Source: Amphirosellinia nigrospora
Taxonomy: Eukaryota; Ascomycota; Sordariomycetes; Xylariales; Xylariaceae
Length of the DNA stretch: 64,000 bases
Direction of reading: 5' to 3'
Assembly: GCA_004123355.1 (NCBI GenBank)
Contig: SCHM01000002.1
Span: forward strand, 1,364,001-1,428,000
Shown: in pieces, positions 49,375-60,284 of the stretch
How the letters are laid out: each line of letters opens with the position of its first letter
How positions within the stretch are numbered: position 1 is the stretch's first letter
Position numbers and translations under genes: made by a program
Notes under the pieces: model-generated
What the model saw: only the letters and a program-made list of their open reading frames with translations
Told to the model about the DNA's origin: nothing
The model's database searches: none

Positions 49375-50462
49375 CTAAGTTCGCAAACGGTTAGCCTTGA
49401 GATTGTTAACGCTTTTGGCGATAGACACAAGGAGAAGAGAGGAAATTGGGTTCGCAAATAGACGCGATAGAGGGCACCAAGGTAATTTGGATTGCACCTA
49501 CTAAGGGATATGTCTAGCGCAAGAACCATGACGAACAGCCATATAAGTTCACGAAGGACCTTCCGGACCCTAGCGCCCTTGATTATTGCCATCGGCTTTA
49601 GCGTCTTTCTCGACATGTACACATACACTGCAACACTCAAGATCAGTAATCGCCATCTCGAGCGTAATTTGCTATATCTAGAAGCTTCCAAACCATCATT
49701 TGAGCCAATCAAGAAACCTCATGTTTGAAATTCCCCAACAGGAAAAAATGATTTCGATAATTGCTTACCTCCCGACAATATGCACTCTTGTACGCCGAGT
49801 ACCGCTATCTGCACTATTACTACCGCATCGAATGCAGAAATCGTGCGGTTTTTTGAATTGTACCTGAAGCTGATAAAGATGAATAAGACACCCGTTGGGA
49901 GTTGAACCATTACAAATGAGGTGATAATCATCGTCAACAACCAGCGCAGTTGCTTCGGATCACCCATCACGAGGTGTAGACGCGAGTACATCATGATAGA
50001 CTGGCCGGTAGCCATGAGGTTCCACTGGAAAACTTGGAGTTAGTTGCAGCCAAATGGGAAGCGAAGATTATGAGGGTTTCAAAAGCTTTCAGACACTAAT
50101 TGCTCGGAAAGGAAAGCGTGTACTCTTCACTTGCAAAATAATAAGAAAATAATTCCGAGAATCACTCACCGAGATATCTATAAAGATGGCTGTAGGCCCG
50201 GCGGGAGTGACATCGAACTGTCGCAGCAATATAAATAGTGAATTCAGCGGAATCCCCGTGTTTGCGCATATCGCACTCCAGAAATAAAGCCCTTGGCGAC
50301 GGCGAACGTGCGAAAGATCGAGATATATATTTCGAGACTGTTGTACGCGGCAATGGCGAAAAGTCCTCCGATTATTGATGCGATAGGTGGCGTGAGTTTT
50401 TCGAGAATTGACCCTGTTTCTCCTGCCATGGTTGGTGCCGCGTCCTCTGCGAATATAATCAT
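49375..50462 (-). CDS. Multi-pass membrane protein, DUF7703-like
   Basis: Fungal integral membrane protein of unknown role. From 50462: IASIIGGLFAIAAYNSLEIY is the first membrane segment; then a slip at CCC 50290-50292 (+ strand), after which the frame reads LYFWSAICANTGIPLNSLFI. An intron starts GTGAGT and ends TTTTCCAG. Next come WNLMATGQSIMMYSRLHLV, LRWLLTMIITSFVMVQLPTG and AVLGVQECILSG, then a second intron from GTAAGC. The last part has KLLDIANYARDGDY, RVRKVLRELIWLFVMVLALD and a final region with at least two more frame changes; an end at 49375 is the best fit. The GQSxxxYSRLHLV signature is what suggests DUF7703. Probably functional in the organism but badly represented here. Confidence 0.5.
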
Positions 50463-51600
50463 ACGATGCGAAAGGTTCTGCTGAGACTACTCGTCGTTAT
50501 GCAACTAATATTGCGACTGCGAGATGAGGTCTAGTTGAATCTTGGCGCGTATCAATGCCGTCGGGGCTAGATGCTGAGCATGAAATGAAGCTGCTTATCT
50601 GATCAAGGACAACGCGCCCCATCGCTGAAAGTGGGAGATCAAGAAGGAGGACATTCTTTCGCGACACTTTATCGAAGACGACGCGATACAAAAACCAGAT
50701 GCCTGATTAAACTTTAGGCTAGGTGTGAGGTGCTAGCTGTAGGGCTCTCTCAGTATCATTAATATATCTGCGTCACCTTACCAAACAAGAAGCGGGTATG
50801 ACTCAGTTGTCTTTTGTATGACATCGCTCCAATTGCTGAATGAATGTTGAGCCTTGAGACCATTTCTAGATAAGGCTGACTTATATCCTTACAGCGGCTC
50901 TATTTGAGCATCGATATAGAGAAATCGGGCACAGGGCACCGGGCTCATTCTCTTTATAAGGGTTTCCCATGCCAGGGAATATGTTGGTTCTCGTTTGATA
51001 ATTGAAGCACTCGGTGTCCTAGATATTTGGGCTGGCTAGCATTTTCGTCCACGAAGATCACGAAGCCGGGGTAGCTGACTACTAACCTAGCTACCTAGCC
51101 GCCGAACGTCAATCGGCCGATCCCTCTATAGCACACGATTTGCGGGTAAGCGGTAACCTAGGTCGAAGGAAGATACTTTGGTTGGCGCACGGAAGTGACC
51201 CATCTAAATTATAAGTAAAGCACTTGTGCAAGTCTGGGCAGGTCTGGGTGCTGATGGTGTGTAGAGATGAACGTCAGGGCCAAAGCTCCTGTCACTAGCG
51301 AGTCAACCACCTCTTAAGGTTAGGGAGGCATATGGGTTTGAAAAAATAAGAACAGTTTTAGCGTTGATGGTACCAGAAAAGATATCTGCCTGGCGAGGAG
51401 GTGCTGGTTTCTTGCGGCGACTGTCAGATGTGGTGCCGTTAGCGACAGATAGCCAAGTAGAGAATACATAAATATCCTACTAGTCTAGACAGAACCTTGA
51501 AGTTTAAACTTTTGGAGACGGCCAGGAACCTATGATATGCTAGGCACGTAGATTATGCAGCGAATCATAATTTGTCTTAAGCCCCGAAATCGCCAGTAAC
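50463..51600. other. Intergenic stretch, no gene seen
   Basis: Upstream of the membrane protein gene and of the tRNA. No motif recognised. Confidence 0.5.
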
Positions 51601-51702
51601 GTCTTCGTGGCTCAGTTGGTCAGAGCGTTGGTCTCATATTTATATGATCCAATCCAAGGTTGGGATATCCAAAGGTCGTGAGTTCGAGCCTCACCGAGGA
51701 CA
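51601..51702 (+). tRNA. tRNA-Met (anticodon CAT), with intron
   Basis: Acceptor stem GTCTTCG/CGAGGAC pairs fully (one T-G). D arm GCTC-AGTTGGTCA-GAGC includes box A. Anticodon loop CTCATA puts CAT at 51635-51637. An intron of about 27 nt starts after 51638 and ends near 51665. Variable loop AGGTC, T arm GTGAG-TTCGAGC-CTCAC (box B), discriminator A. The anticodon stem TTGGT/TCCAA has one T-T mismatch. The D and T arms resemble elongator tRNA-Met. Confidence 0.8.
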
Positions 51703-53235
51703 ACACTTTGCTTCATTTTGCAATAACAATTCACCGTGACAAGATTATCTTATCTTAGGTAACTTTTGCACTACATTTACATGGCGCTTTCACCACTCCT
51801 TTTTAAAGTGCCTTCGGATGGCGGCATGTTAGTAGTATACGTAGCCTACTAACCTTCTTGGGTATAAACAGACCAAGCAACCTTTTAAGTATATGAACAA
51901 TGTCTGGTGGCATGTGTAAATAAATTAGGGGTTAGGGGCTCTCCCCTATTTTATGTCAGAGTAATGCATTTTTTAGAAAATGAGATGATACCTCATCAGA
52001 AACTTTTTTTCTTCGAGGCAACCCAAGCTGTGATAAACACCTAAACCCATGCATGACCAAGTAATTCACCCGATTCTACTTCATTCATTCACCGCTGTTC
52101 TGGAGATATGGAAATAATAGTAGCTACTCGCATTAAGGGAAGCCTTGTGGTCACGGTCACGGCACGGTCTAATTTGTTCTCCCTTAATGCTGGGTACCTA
52201 GGTAGCATGTCGCGTGACATCACCTCCATAATTCGTTACTACTTCTTGCAATTTTTTGCCAAAAACTACTCTAACTTGCATTGTTGCTCTTACTCGGCTG
52301 TTTCATGGAGCAGAGAGATAGGTATGTGATAATTAAAGCAGCATTCCTGCACATTTCTGTACGAGCATGTTAAAGGGGTAAAAGGGACGCGTAGTAGCTT
52401 AAAGATTCTCTGGCCCTATTTCATTTAGCGCTAAGCTGTAGCGGTATACAGAATACCTACCTAACTGCCCCGCAGCCTTGATCAGTGGTCTGAACAGTAC
52501 AGTAAATGTTTGTTATAGATCATCGGCAGTTAGTGCAGGGGTAATTGTTATGTTCAACATAAGGTTGGGCAAGCAGAAACATCAAGTTGCTGGTAGAAGG
52601 AACTTGGCTGTGCTATAGTAATATCTACCTACCTACTAGAATTAACCAAAACTCTCTCGTCTGTAATTCACAACGATGCCAATGTGCCAGTCGCAGCGGG
52701 CACCCTATACGCTGCAAATTAACCGTAGTGCATCTTTCAATCCAGCGGCGAACAACAGCCCAAAAAGGCAACATTACAAGTACCTTAAAACGTGAACCAA
52801 GCGAGTAGGTACCTCAATTTACATTGGCGCTTGCAAGTGCCTACCTCACCTACATTATCTACCGTACCTAACCTTCAAGCTCTTCATCTCCGCGACCGAA
52901 AACACAACACCTAATTATACCTACCTTGCACGTCTCTGCATCTGCCTTTTTTTAAATGTTGCCTCCCATTAGTCCGCTCACCCGGTCGGCGAATCTCTAG
53001 ACCCCCAACCTCCGGACGCACACACGCTGCATCAAACGTAGCATCGTCTGCACGTCTCCCGCCCTCCCAACGCCGACCCGTTCGTACTGACAAGTCGGCT
53101 GCTCATGGCAAGCACGCCTCGAGTCTCGAGAGCATAACATCGCCCGACACCCCCAAGTCACTTATATCGATTTTGATCTTGAGTCCCCGTCTCCTACGTC
53201 CTTCCTGTCTGCCTATCTGCTCATCGGCTGCCAAC
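51703..53235. other. Intergenic stretch with RabGAP promoter, no gene seen
   Basis: No coding motif. 52800-53230 is pyrimidine-rich on the + strand with repeated CCTACCT elements, as in ascomycete 5' UTRs. A TACCTAGGTA palindrome lies near 52193. Confidence 0.5.
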
Positions 53236-56139
53236 ATGTCGACCCTCGAAGAACCTGCCTCCGAAACCACACCCACAACCACAACGCCCCGGCTTGATGA
53301 TTCGCCAGCCACCTCGGACAAGGAGTCGGTACGTACAGCCACAACCACAGCAGTGAGCTACATGCACCCTCAAAGCCACTGTCACCTTCTCTATGCCGCT
53401 GCATGTAACCCTTGGGACGTGCTCGGACTAATCCCACACTTGTCGCCAGGATACCTTTGAAGATGCTGTTGACTCAGGATCTGTCCGATCCCTCACAGGC
53501 CGCAAGGTCACCCAGCCAAGCTCACCACCCCCAGTTAGCACCAGCGTAGATAGCGTCCTCGATGCACCAGAGAGCCCCGTGAACACAGAAGAGCCAAATG
53601 GTCATGCAGTAGATGGGGCTGTCGAGGACCCGGACGACGAAGAAGGCACCGTCACCACAGACTCAGCAAGGGCCTCGACGCGATTTTCGCAAGCGTCTCT
53701 AGACAATGTAGATCTCGGTGATGGCCCCCCGAGCGAGCAACCAAAAGGTCAGTTGCGCTACACAAACTACTCACTTATCAAGGTGTCGATTGGCTAAAAT
53801 TGGGAGCAGTGGAAGCGGTGGAGGCAGAGGAACCAGCTGTGCCAGAGGTAGTGAAACAGCCCACAAAGAAACTTTCTCTCAGCAATATCGCATCCTCACT
53901 TCCTTCTATGCCGTGGTCTCCCTCGGGCGCCGAATCACCCCCGAAGACAAGTCCTGTTCCACCCACCTCCAACCCAACCGTACCACCTCCGCCGCCGCCT
54001 CCTACAAGGAAGATCACGAGCCCCTTTTCTTGGCTGTCCCGAAATTCCGGTGCCAAAGAGAATGTTGCGCTACCAGCTTTGACCAGTACAGGCTCTCCCA
54101 GGCGGAACACAGCAAGCTCGGTAGCCACGTTAGCTAGCAATCCTGAAATGATGCTAAGCAAATTAGAAGAGGAGAACCCTTCGACAGGTGCGAATGGGGG
54201 TGTTCGCTTATCAAGAAATAGTTTACGGGATAGGTTCAAAATGGTGCGTCTCCGTGAAGAAGCAGGCATAACCTTGACCCCAAGCGATGATGAACAGTCC
54301 CAAGGTGTTGTTGTGAACTTGATTACGCGATCAGCTACAATGGGCATCGTGACCCCGGCACGGAGGCCATTGACGGAGCAAATACCCAACCACCAACATC
54401 ACCACTGCCACCTACCCCAGATACGAGTCTGGCTCCCGGCACTGTATCGGGCGTTTCAGCTGGCCCCTCCGCTATGAGTGATACACCAGTTGACTGGGAC
54501 CTCTGGCAATCTGTTGTCTACGAGGGGCCGGCTGCCGTTGCTAGAACTAGTGCAGAGGAATTGAACCGGGCAATCGCAACTGGCATTCCTAACGCTATCC
54601 GTGGCGTTGTTTGGCAAGTTCTGGCGCAAAGCAAAAATGAAGACCTGGAACTCGTCTACAAGGAGCTGGTATCTCGGGGAACGGAGAAAGATAAAGATAG
54701 AAACAGCAATAGTACGGCCACAAGTATCACTAGCAACAATAACTTGCTTGCTGAGAAAGAAACCACAGCCTCATCTGCGTCCTCGACAAAGTCTGAGCAG
54801 TCTGGTGGGAGTGGCAAGCGATTGCCAGCACCCCCCCTGAGCCGTCCGAAGCTGTTTTAAAGGCCCAAGCTCTAGCCGCTGTAGAAAGAAAAAGAAGGAA
54901 AAGAGGATGCAGCTGCAATTCAGAGGCTCGAGAAGACGATTCGGAGGGATCTCGGTACCAGAACAAGCTATTCGAAGTATGCTGCAGCTGCTGGTCTACA
55001 AGATGGACTTTTCGGTGTATGCAAAGCTTATGCGCTCTTCGATGAAGGTGTGGATATGCTCAGGGTATGAACTTTCTCATAATGCCGCTAACTGCAAGAA
55101 GCGTTTTTGCCTCCTAGTACGTCTCATGAATGTACAAGCTGCGAGATCTCTTCATCCAGGATATGCCGGGACTTCATATGCACCTATACCAATTCGAACG
55201 CATACTAGAGGACTTGGAGCCGGCTTTGTATTGCCATTTACACCGCCGAGGAATAACACCCCATTTGTATGCCACCCAATGGTTCCTCACCTTATTCGCC
55301 TACAGGTTTCCCCTCCAGTTGGTCCTCAGGATTTATGACCTCATCCTTTCTGAAGGCCTATCCGCGATTCTTCGATTCGGAATAGTTCTTATGCAAAAGA
55401 ATTCCTCAACGCTTCTTGGTATGTCAGACATGTTACAATTGACTACATACCTAAAGGACATATTCGATGTATACATTGATCAATCCCGAGCGCCGGCAGT
55501 ATTCTCGAGAACGGATTTTTTGGCAGCAGCTCCTCCAACCTGGACAAGGAGGTATACCGAGCGGACCAACTAATTCGTGATGCCTGCGATGTGACGCTGA
55601 CGCCGGAGCTTCTGAAAGCGTATGCTACGGAATGGGAGGAGAGAACACGCGCAGAGAAAGAACGGGAGCAAGAATTGGAGCAGCTCAGGGCCGCCAACGT
55701 GAATCTCGCCATCAAGGTTCGCAAGCTAGAGGAACGGATTGAAGTCAGCGACCGCGAACAAGCGGATATGGCGAATGACCTTATTCATACGAAGGTCGAG
55801 AACGAAGAATTGAAAGATAAGAATGAGAGTCTGACCGGACAGGTCAAGGAGCTCCGTATCGTGATTGAGAAACAACCTGAGGAAATCGAGCAAGCTTGGA
55901 GACCAGAACGAGACGATCTCATGAAACGAAATGCCAAAGTACATGAAGAGAACGAGCGACTTGAGAAAGAGTTGTCTGAACTGGAGGAGCAACTTGTTCA
56001 GACAAAGATGCAGTATGCAGAGGTATGTCCAATTCTCGCATCCTAAGTTTCTCCAAGCCTGCTAACTATTTTGCAGACGAATTCTCAGCACGAGACACTC
56101 AAGAGAAAATGGCAAGAGCTAAAAAAGCAATTTGCTTGA
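53236..56139 (+). CDS. GYP5: GYP5-like TBC domain Rab GTPase-activating protein
   Basis: Stimulates GTP hydrolysis by Rab/Ypt proteins in ER-Golgi and exocytic traffic. Exons 53236-53328, 53450-53747, 53783 onward, to a last intron 56023-56076 (CTAAC branch) and stop at 56137. N-terminal 300 residues acidic and Pro-rich (VPPPPPPPTRKITSPFSWL). TBC landmarks: IRGVVWQVLAQSKN, TIRRDLGTRTSYSKY (arginine finger region), QDGLFGVCKAYALFDEGV, YAQGMNFLIMPL, LYATQWFLTLFAYRFPLQ (glutamine finger). The C-terminus is a long coiled coil (EKEREQELEQLRAANVNLA ... EENERLEKELSELEEQLVQ). Frame slips at CCCC 54353-54356, C7 54831-54837, the A-rich 54888-54900, near 55061, around 55090-55135, and at CCC 55485-55487. 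The 35-nt intron 53748-53782 is very short and could be another slip instead. Confidence 0.82.
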
Positions 56140-57350
56140 GGAATTTATGCTGCTGCAAGTGTCACGTCGCTTAGAGTGATACATGTTTATCACCTGTTCA
56201 AACTTCATGTCGTTTCCTCCCAGCCTTTCAAGAGCTGAACTTGGTCGGGAGGTCTTGTAGTCAAGAAATCTTGAGACACGAATGGAAATGACGCAGATCA
56301 ATACAGGTTATACAAGAACCAGCAGTTGGATGTGGGCAAATCCAGCCTTTTTTGTTGCCCTCAAATTTCTGGTCGCATGTTGATAATACAATTGTATGCA
56401 TACATCAGGACACAGGCGGGCATGATTCTCTTTTTTCGACGCAATACCGGCGTTTGGTTGAAGAGCACCACAATGGCATCAGAAAGGTGTGTATTTGAGT
56501 ATGAAATGACCATTTTTAGTCTTCAACATTACTCTACATACATTTTCCCGAAAGAAATGAGGGGGAAGAAGGAAAGAGACTGAGGAGCTTGGCTGAGGCA
56601 GCGCCTCACCCACACATAGAAACTTCGCAGCCACGGATGGAGATGAAAGAGAAGAACACTTTGTAAAGAACATGCAAGCACAAGCCTTGGGAGCAAGACA
56701 TGGTTGGTGTTGGGGATGTGTTTGCATAGATGTATAGCTTCACAATGCTATACGAATGAGTACATGTTGAGTTTTTCAGCATTGAGAATTAGGATTAGCA
56801 TTGTATCATAATGCACCTGGTGCGATGGTCGGACTAAAGTGCATCCATCTATATTTTTGAGTGTTCAGAGACCTAAGTGACAAGTGATTCGTTCCTCGGG
56901 AGTCGTATAATGCTAGTGCGAGAAGATTGAATCCAACAAGCTAAGTAACAGTTTACATCACAGAAGAGAGTCCATTGAAGATATAAATCCGACACAGATA
57001 GTAGACCTAGGTTTACTACAAGGCCTCGTTTACCTATCTATATGAAGTGTCGATTTACTGTAGCCAGCACACATACACACGGGTAGGAATACGTTGATTT
57101 TGTTCATTTCAATCGTAAACAGAACATCAAATTGCCACATACGCCTCTTCGGCGATCTTTTATTGATCTTGACCTAATAGAAGCGATCCCTTCCCATGCT
57201 GAAAATGATCAGAATCCGTGAACACCAGTTCCAGTGCGGGTAATAATCGCAGTGGCCTCATACTCGTATGCATGGTGAACCTTCCAGCCTCGAGTTATTT
57301 TCATCCTCTGCGCATCTCCCCCTTAATCACGTAGCAGATATAAACGGCAT
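56140..57350. other. Convergent intergenic spacer, no gene seen
   Basis: 3' flanks of the RabGAP and eS8 genes. Confidence 0.55.
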
Positions 57351-58108
57351 CTACTTGTGCAGCTTGCGCTGGTAGAAGGCAAGCTCCTCGCCCTCCAGGA
57401 TGTAGCCGTCGCAGCGGCCGCTCTGGCCGGGTCGGCTGGCGATAACGGCGAAGAGACGACCAGCCTCGAACTGCTTCTCAATGGCGGCCTCGACCTTGCC
57501 CTGGGCGGCAAAGCGGGCAGCCTGCTTTCTCTCGACAGAGCCGCTCTTCTTGATGGCCTCCTCGTCGGTCTTACCCTGCTTCTGCTGGCGTCTGCGGCCG
57601 AGGGGCTGTCCGTAGTGGGCCTCGTACCACTGGCGGAAGGGAGCGGCATCGATCTGGACGACGGCGGACTTGGTCAGGGTGTTGGTACGGACCAGCTCGT
57701 TGTTGGAAGGGTGGTAGGCGACGACGATGACACGGGTCTTGCGGGTGCAGCCCTCAGAGGCCCAGGCGAAGTTGCCCGAGTCGAGACGCAGAGCACGGTA
57801 CTTGTGGTTGCCGCCGCGGGTGCGGACGGTGTGGATTCGCTTGGGGCCGATACGGGTGTTGGCCTCCTGGCGGCCGGCCTCGAAAGCGCGCTTCTTCCCT
57901 GGTGAGGAGGTCAGAACGTATGGTCATGCGGGCGGCATCAAAGCCAGCCCCATAATGCATACGGGCTTTCGATATCACACGGGTGTCTCTCTATTCTCTC
58001 GCGAGAAGGAGAGGACACGCGGGTTATTCATGGCGGGGACGTACGGTAGTAGGCTCGCTTCGCACCGGAGGCGGAACGCTTATGGCGTGAGTCTCGTGAG
58101 ATACCCAT
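57351..58108 (-). CDS. RPS8: 40S ribosomal protein eS8
   Basis: Small-subunit ribosomal protein. Exons 58108-58045 and 57898-57351 join to 203 residues, the usual length. It starts MGISRDSRHKRSASGAKRAY and continues KKRAFEAGRQEANTRIGPKR, KYRALRLDSGNFAW, SGRCDGYILEGEELAFYQRK and LHK at the end. No frame break. Codons are strongly C-ending, as for highly expressed genes. The split after codon 21 and a further intron in the leader are typical of ribosomal protein genes in filamentous fungi. Confidence 0.96.
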
Positions 58109-58116
58109 GATTGCGG

Positions 58117-58312
58117 CTGCGAGAAATACACACTCTGTTAGCTGTGGATGTCGGGTTTATGTGGGTGGTGGGATGAGCAGCTGAAATTGCGACCAGGTGT
58201 AAATTGATCTCTAGCGGCGGCAGCAAACGCCAATGCCTCGAAGAACGAGAGTAATGCGAATTGGATATAACAGTAACAGGCGCTTATTGGAGAGAAGAGT
58301 GACGCCACTTAC
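58117..58312 (-). other. Leader (5' UTR) intron of the eS8 gene
   Basis: GTAAGT donor at 58312 and TTTCTCGCAG acceptor ending at 58117, eight bases before the ATG. Confidence 0.6.
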
Positions 58313-59795
58313 CTGATGTCTATGGGAATCGACCGAGGTTTGTGAGTTGGGCGTGAGAGGGAGGCGGCAGGAAAAAGTTCACGAGAGGGCGAGATGGAGT
58401 TGTAGTGCAGCGACTGGAATTTGCAAATCCAATGTGGGCGCTTTTTCGTGAAAACTTCGGGAGGGGATGTACCTCGTACCTATCTAATCTAAACCCCACT
58501 TTTGCACATTTAGGGCTTTAATGGTGAGTGGCTGGTGCTAAAACTATGTAGAGCACTGTGGCGCGAGAAGTGGCTAGGTCCCCTGTGGCTCGGTGAGTGG
58601 GCACTGTGCAGACAGTCACATAGGTACTTGACCAGAAGGGTTCTTCATTGTAAACACAACATTTAACACTAAATAAGTTGAGTAATCTACAATGGATGTT
58701 AGAGTGAAAAGAACACGAGGAATTCCACGATGTTAGCAACTTATGCTTCAGATAGCGAAGTGGCGACAACTTTGGCCCAACATAGGGGTTGAAACCTAAG
58801 GGTTCATAGCCTCCTGAGCATGACTTGAATATGAATATGGTCATCATGGCACCTCACGATAGTGCGTTCATTAATTTCATTTGCGAAACTTATTCCTTAT
58901 AGTATAGTACTAAGAAGTGACATTAATACACCCATATTGTTATTATAGACATTGTATATCTGCCAGTAGTGCGTTCTCCATTTCCCCCTTTTTTACGGTC
59001 CTCAATCTTGATGTTTTCCTTGACGGCACATGTTCGTATACTTCTATACCATCTACGTTTTCATTTCAAGTGTTAGAGAGCTTGGTCACGGGAAAGAGGA
59101 CGCATAGAGAGTAGGAAATAATACAGCGAAGCCACCATGCAAGCTGTATCGTTTTTACGAAAGCATACGTCGAGAGAAATAACGAGGGGATGGTGGTGCT
59201 TCCTACTATTCCATCAACTACTAGCGACACCGAAGATGTCGGTCGTTTAGTGAGCAAGCTAGAGCCGAAATGAGTAAAGACTTGTCCATGACGACTAAGT
59301 AGTTACAACTCAATAAATACATCAATTGGACTCTTCACACAAAGGCAAGAAAAGGGGAAGAGTGATATCATTACAGATCATATATGGAGCATAAACGGTT
59401 TCCATAACGTGTGGTAGTCTTCCAATACGAGTCAATTATTTAGTGTATGTGTATTAGTATAGTTGTATCAGAGACCTCGCAGGGGTAGGGTGTAGACATC
59501 TGTTGTTGCGCGGAGAACCAGTGAAGCCATCTCCGTGGGCTCTATGTGACTACATGACTATATACAGAGGGTCTCTTTGTCTGGTCTGGTCCCCGTGTCT
59601 AGATCCCTGTTCCTGTCAAGTTGCGCGAAATGGTCTGAACAACTTCGCAGGCTAGTCCTTAGCTATATACATATCCTCCATTCCAAGTGAGGTGTCGTAA
59701 CATCAAGTATTTAGTTTGCGGTAGATTTGTACTTATTTCTCCCCGTATATCTCCTGTTATTTCACGAGGCCGTGTTGATTGTCCTCCTTATCAGC
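58313..59795. other. Intergenic stretch, no gene seen
   Basis: 58313-58480 is the eS8 promoter/leader side. Nothing coding recognised beyond it. Confidence 0.5.
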
Positions 59796-60284
59796 TTACG
59801 ATGGGAAGAAGCGGCTTTGTTTGTTGCTCGGGTAGGCTAAGAGGCGGCGGGAAGGAAAGGGGTCGCCTAAGCACGCCTGGAGAAAACTCTCGCCCCAGTT
59901 CTCAGCCGACTTTTGCGTGACTGGCTGGCCCGTGAGAGGCGATGGGTCACCAGGCCTCCAGTTACTCTCCAATAAGTAATCAAAATGCTGTACGCGGTCA
60001 GGTTGCGAGACGGGGGGCTCGCCGGCAATCAAACCACATGCTTCAGGGAACCCGTAAACGCATCCAGACGCCTCATAGTCTTTCTTAGATTGCCTCAACT
60101 CCTCCACGCCCTTCTGGTGCGCATCTCTAACCTCGCTTCTTGTTTTACGAAGACTCCCCTGACGACCTTCCGATGCGTGTTCCAATTTCTTTCCGAGGTG
60201 ATCGTATAGGTCTTTCGCGAAAGCCAGTGTATATTCTTCAAATGTTGGCGCCCAAGGCGCCCTGCTGATAGCGTCGCTTGCCAT
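59796..60284 (-). CDS. Hypothetical protein, 162 residues
   Basis: Single open frame from an ATG at 60284 to 59796, with no need for introns. Not recognised. Soluble and charged: MASDAISRAPWAPTFEEYTL, a Lys/Glu-rich helix region (DLYDHLGKKLEHASEGRQGS; RSEVRDAHQKGVEELRQSKK), one Cys-containing stretch GCVYGFPEACGL, and a C-terminal part with several Trp and Pro (SNWRPGDPSPLTGQP). No signal peptide or membrane segment. Length and bias make it a plausible gene; conservation is unknown. Confidence 0.5.
   Translation of the reverse strand: MASDAISRAPWAPTFEEYTLAFAKDLYDHLGKKLEHASEGRQGSLRKTRSEVRDAHQKGVEELRQSKKDYEASGCVYGFPEACGLIAGEPPVSQPDRVQHFDYLLESNWRPGDPSPLTGQPVTQKSAENWGESFLQACLGDPFPSRRLLAYPSNKQSRFFPS

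Noticed and set aside
57357-57905. Long + strand open frame of 182 codons
   Set aside because: It is the antisense of the GC-rich eS8 exon, whose sense reading is unmistakable.
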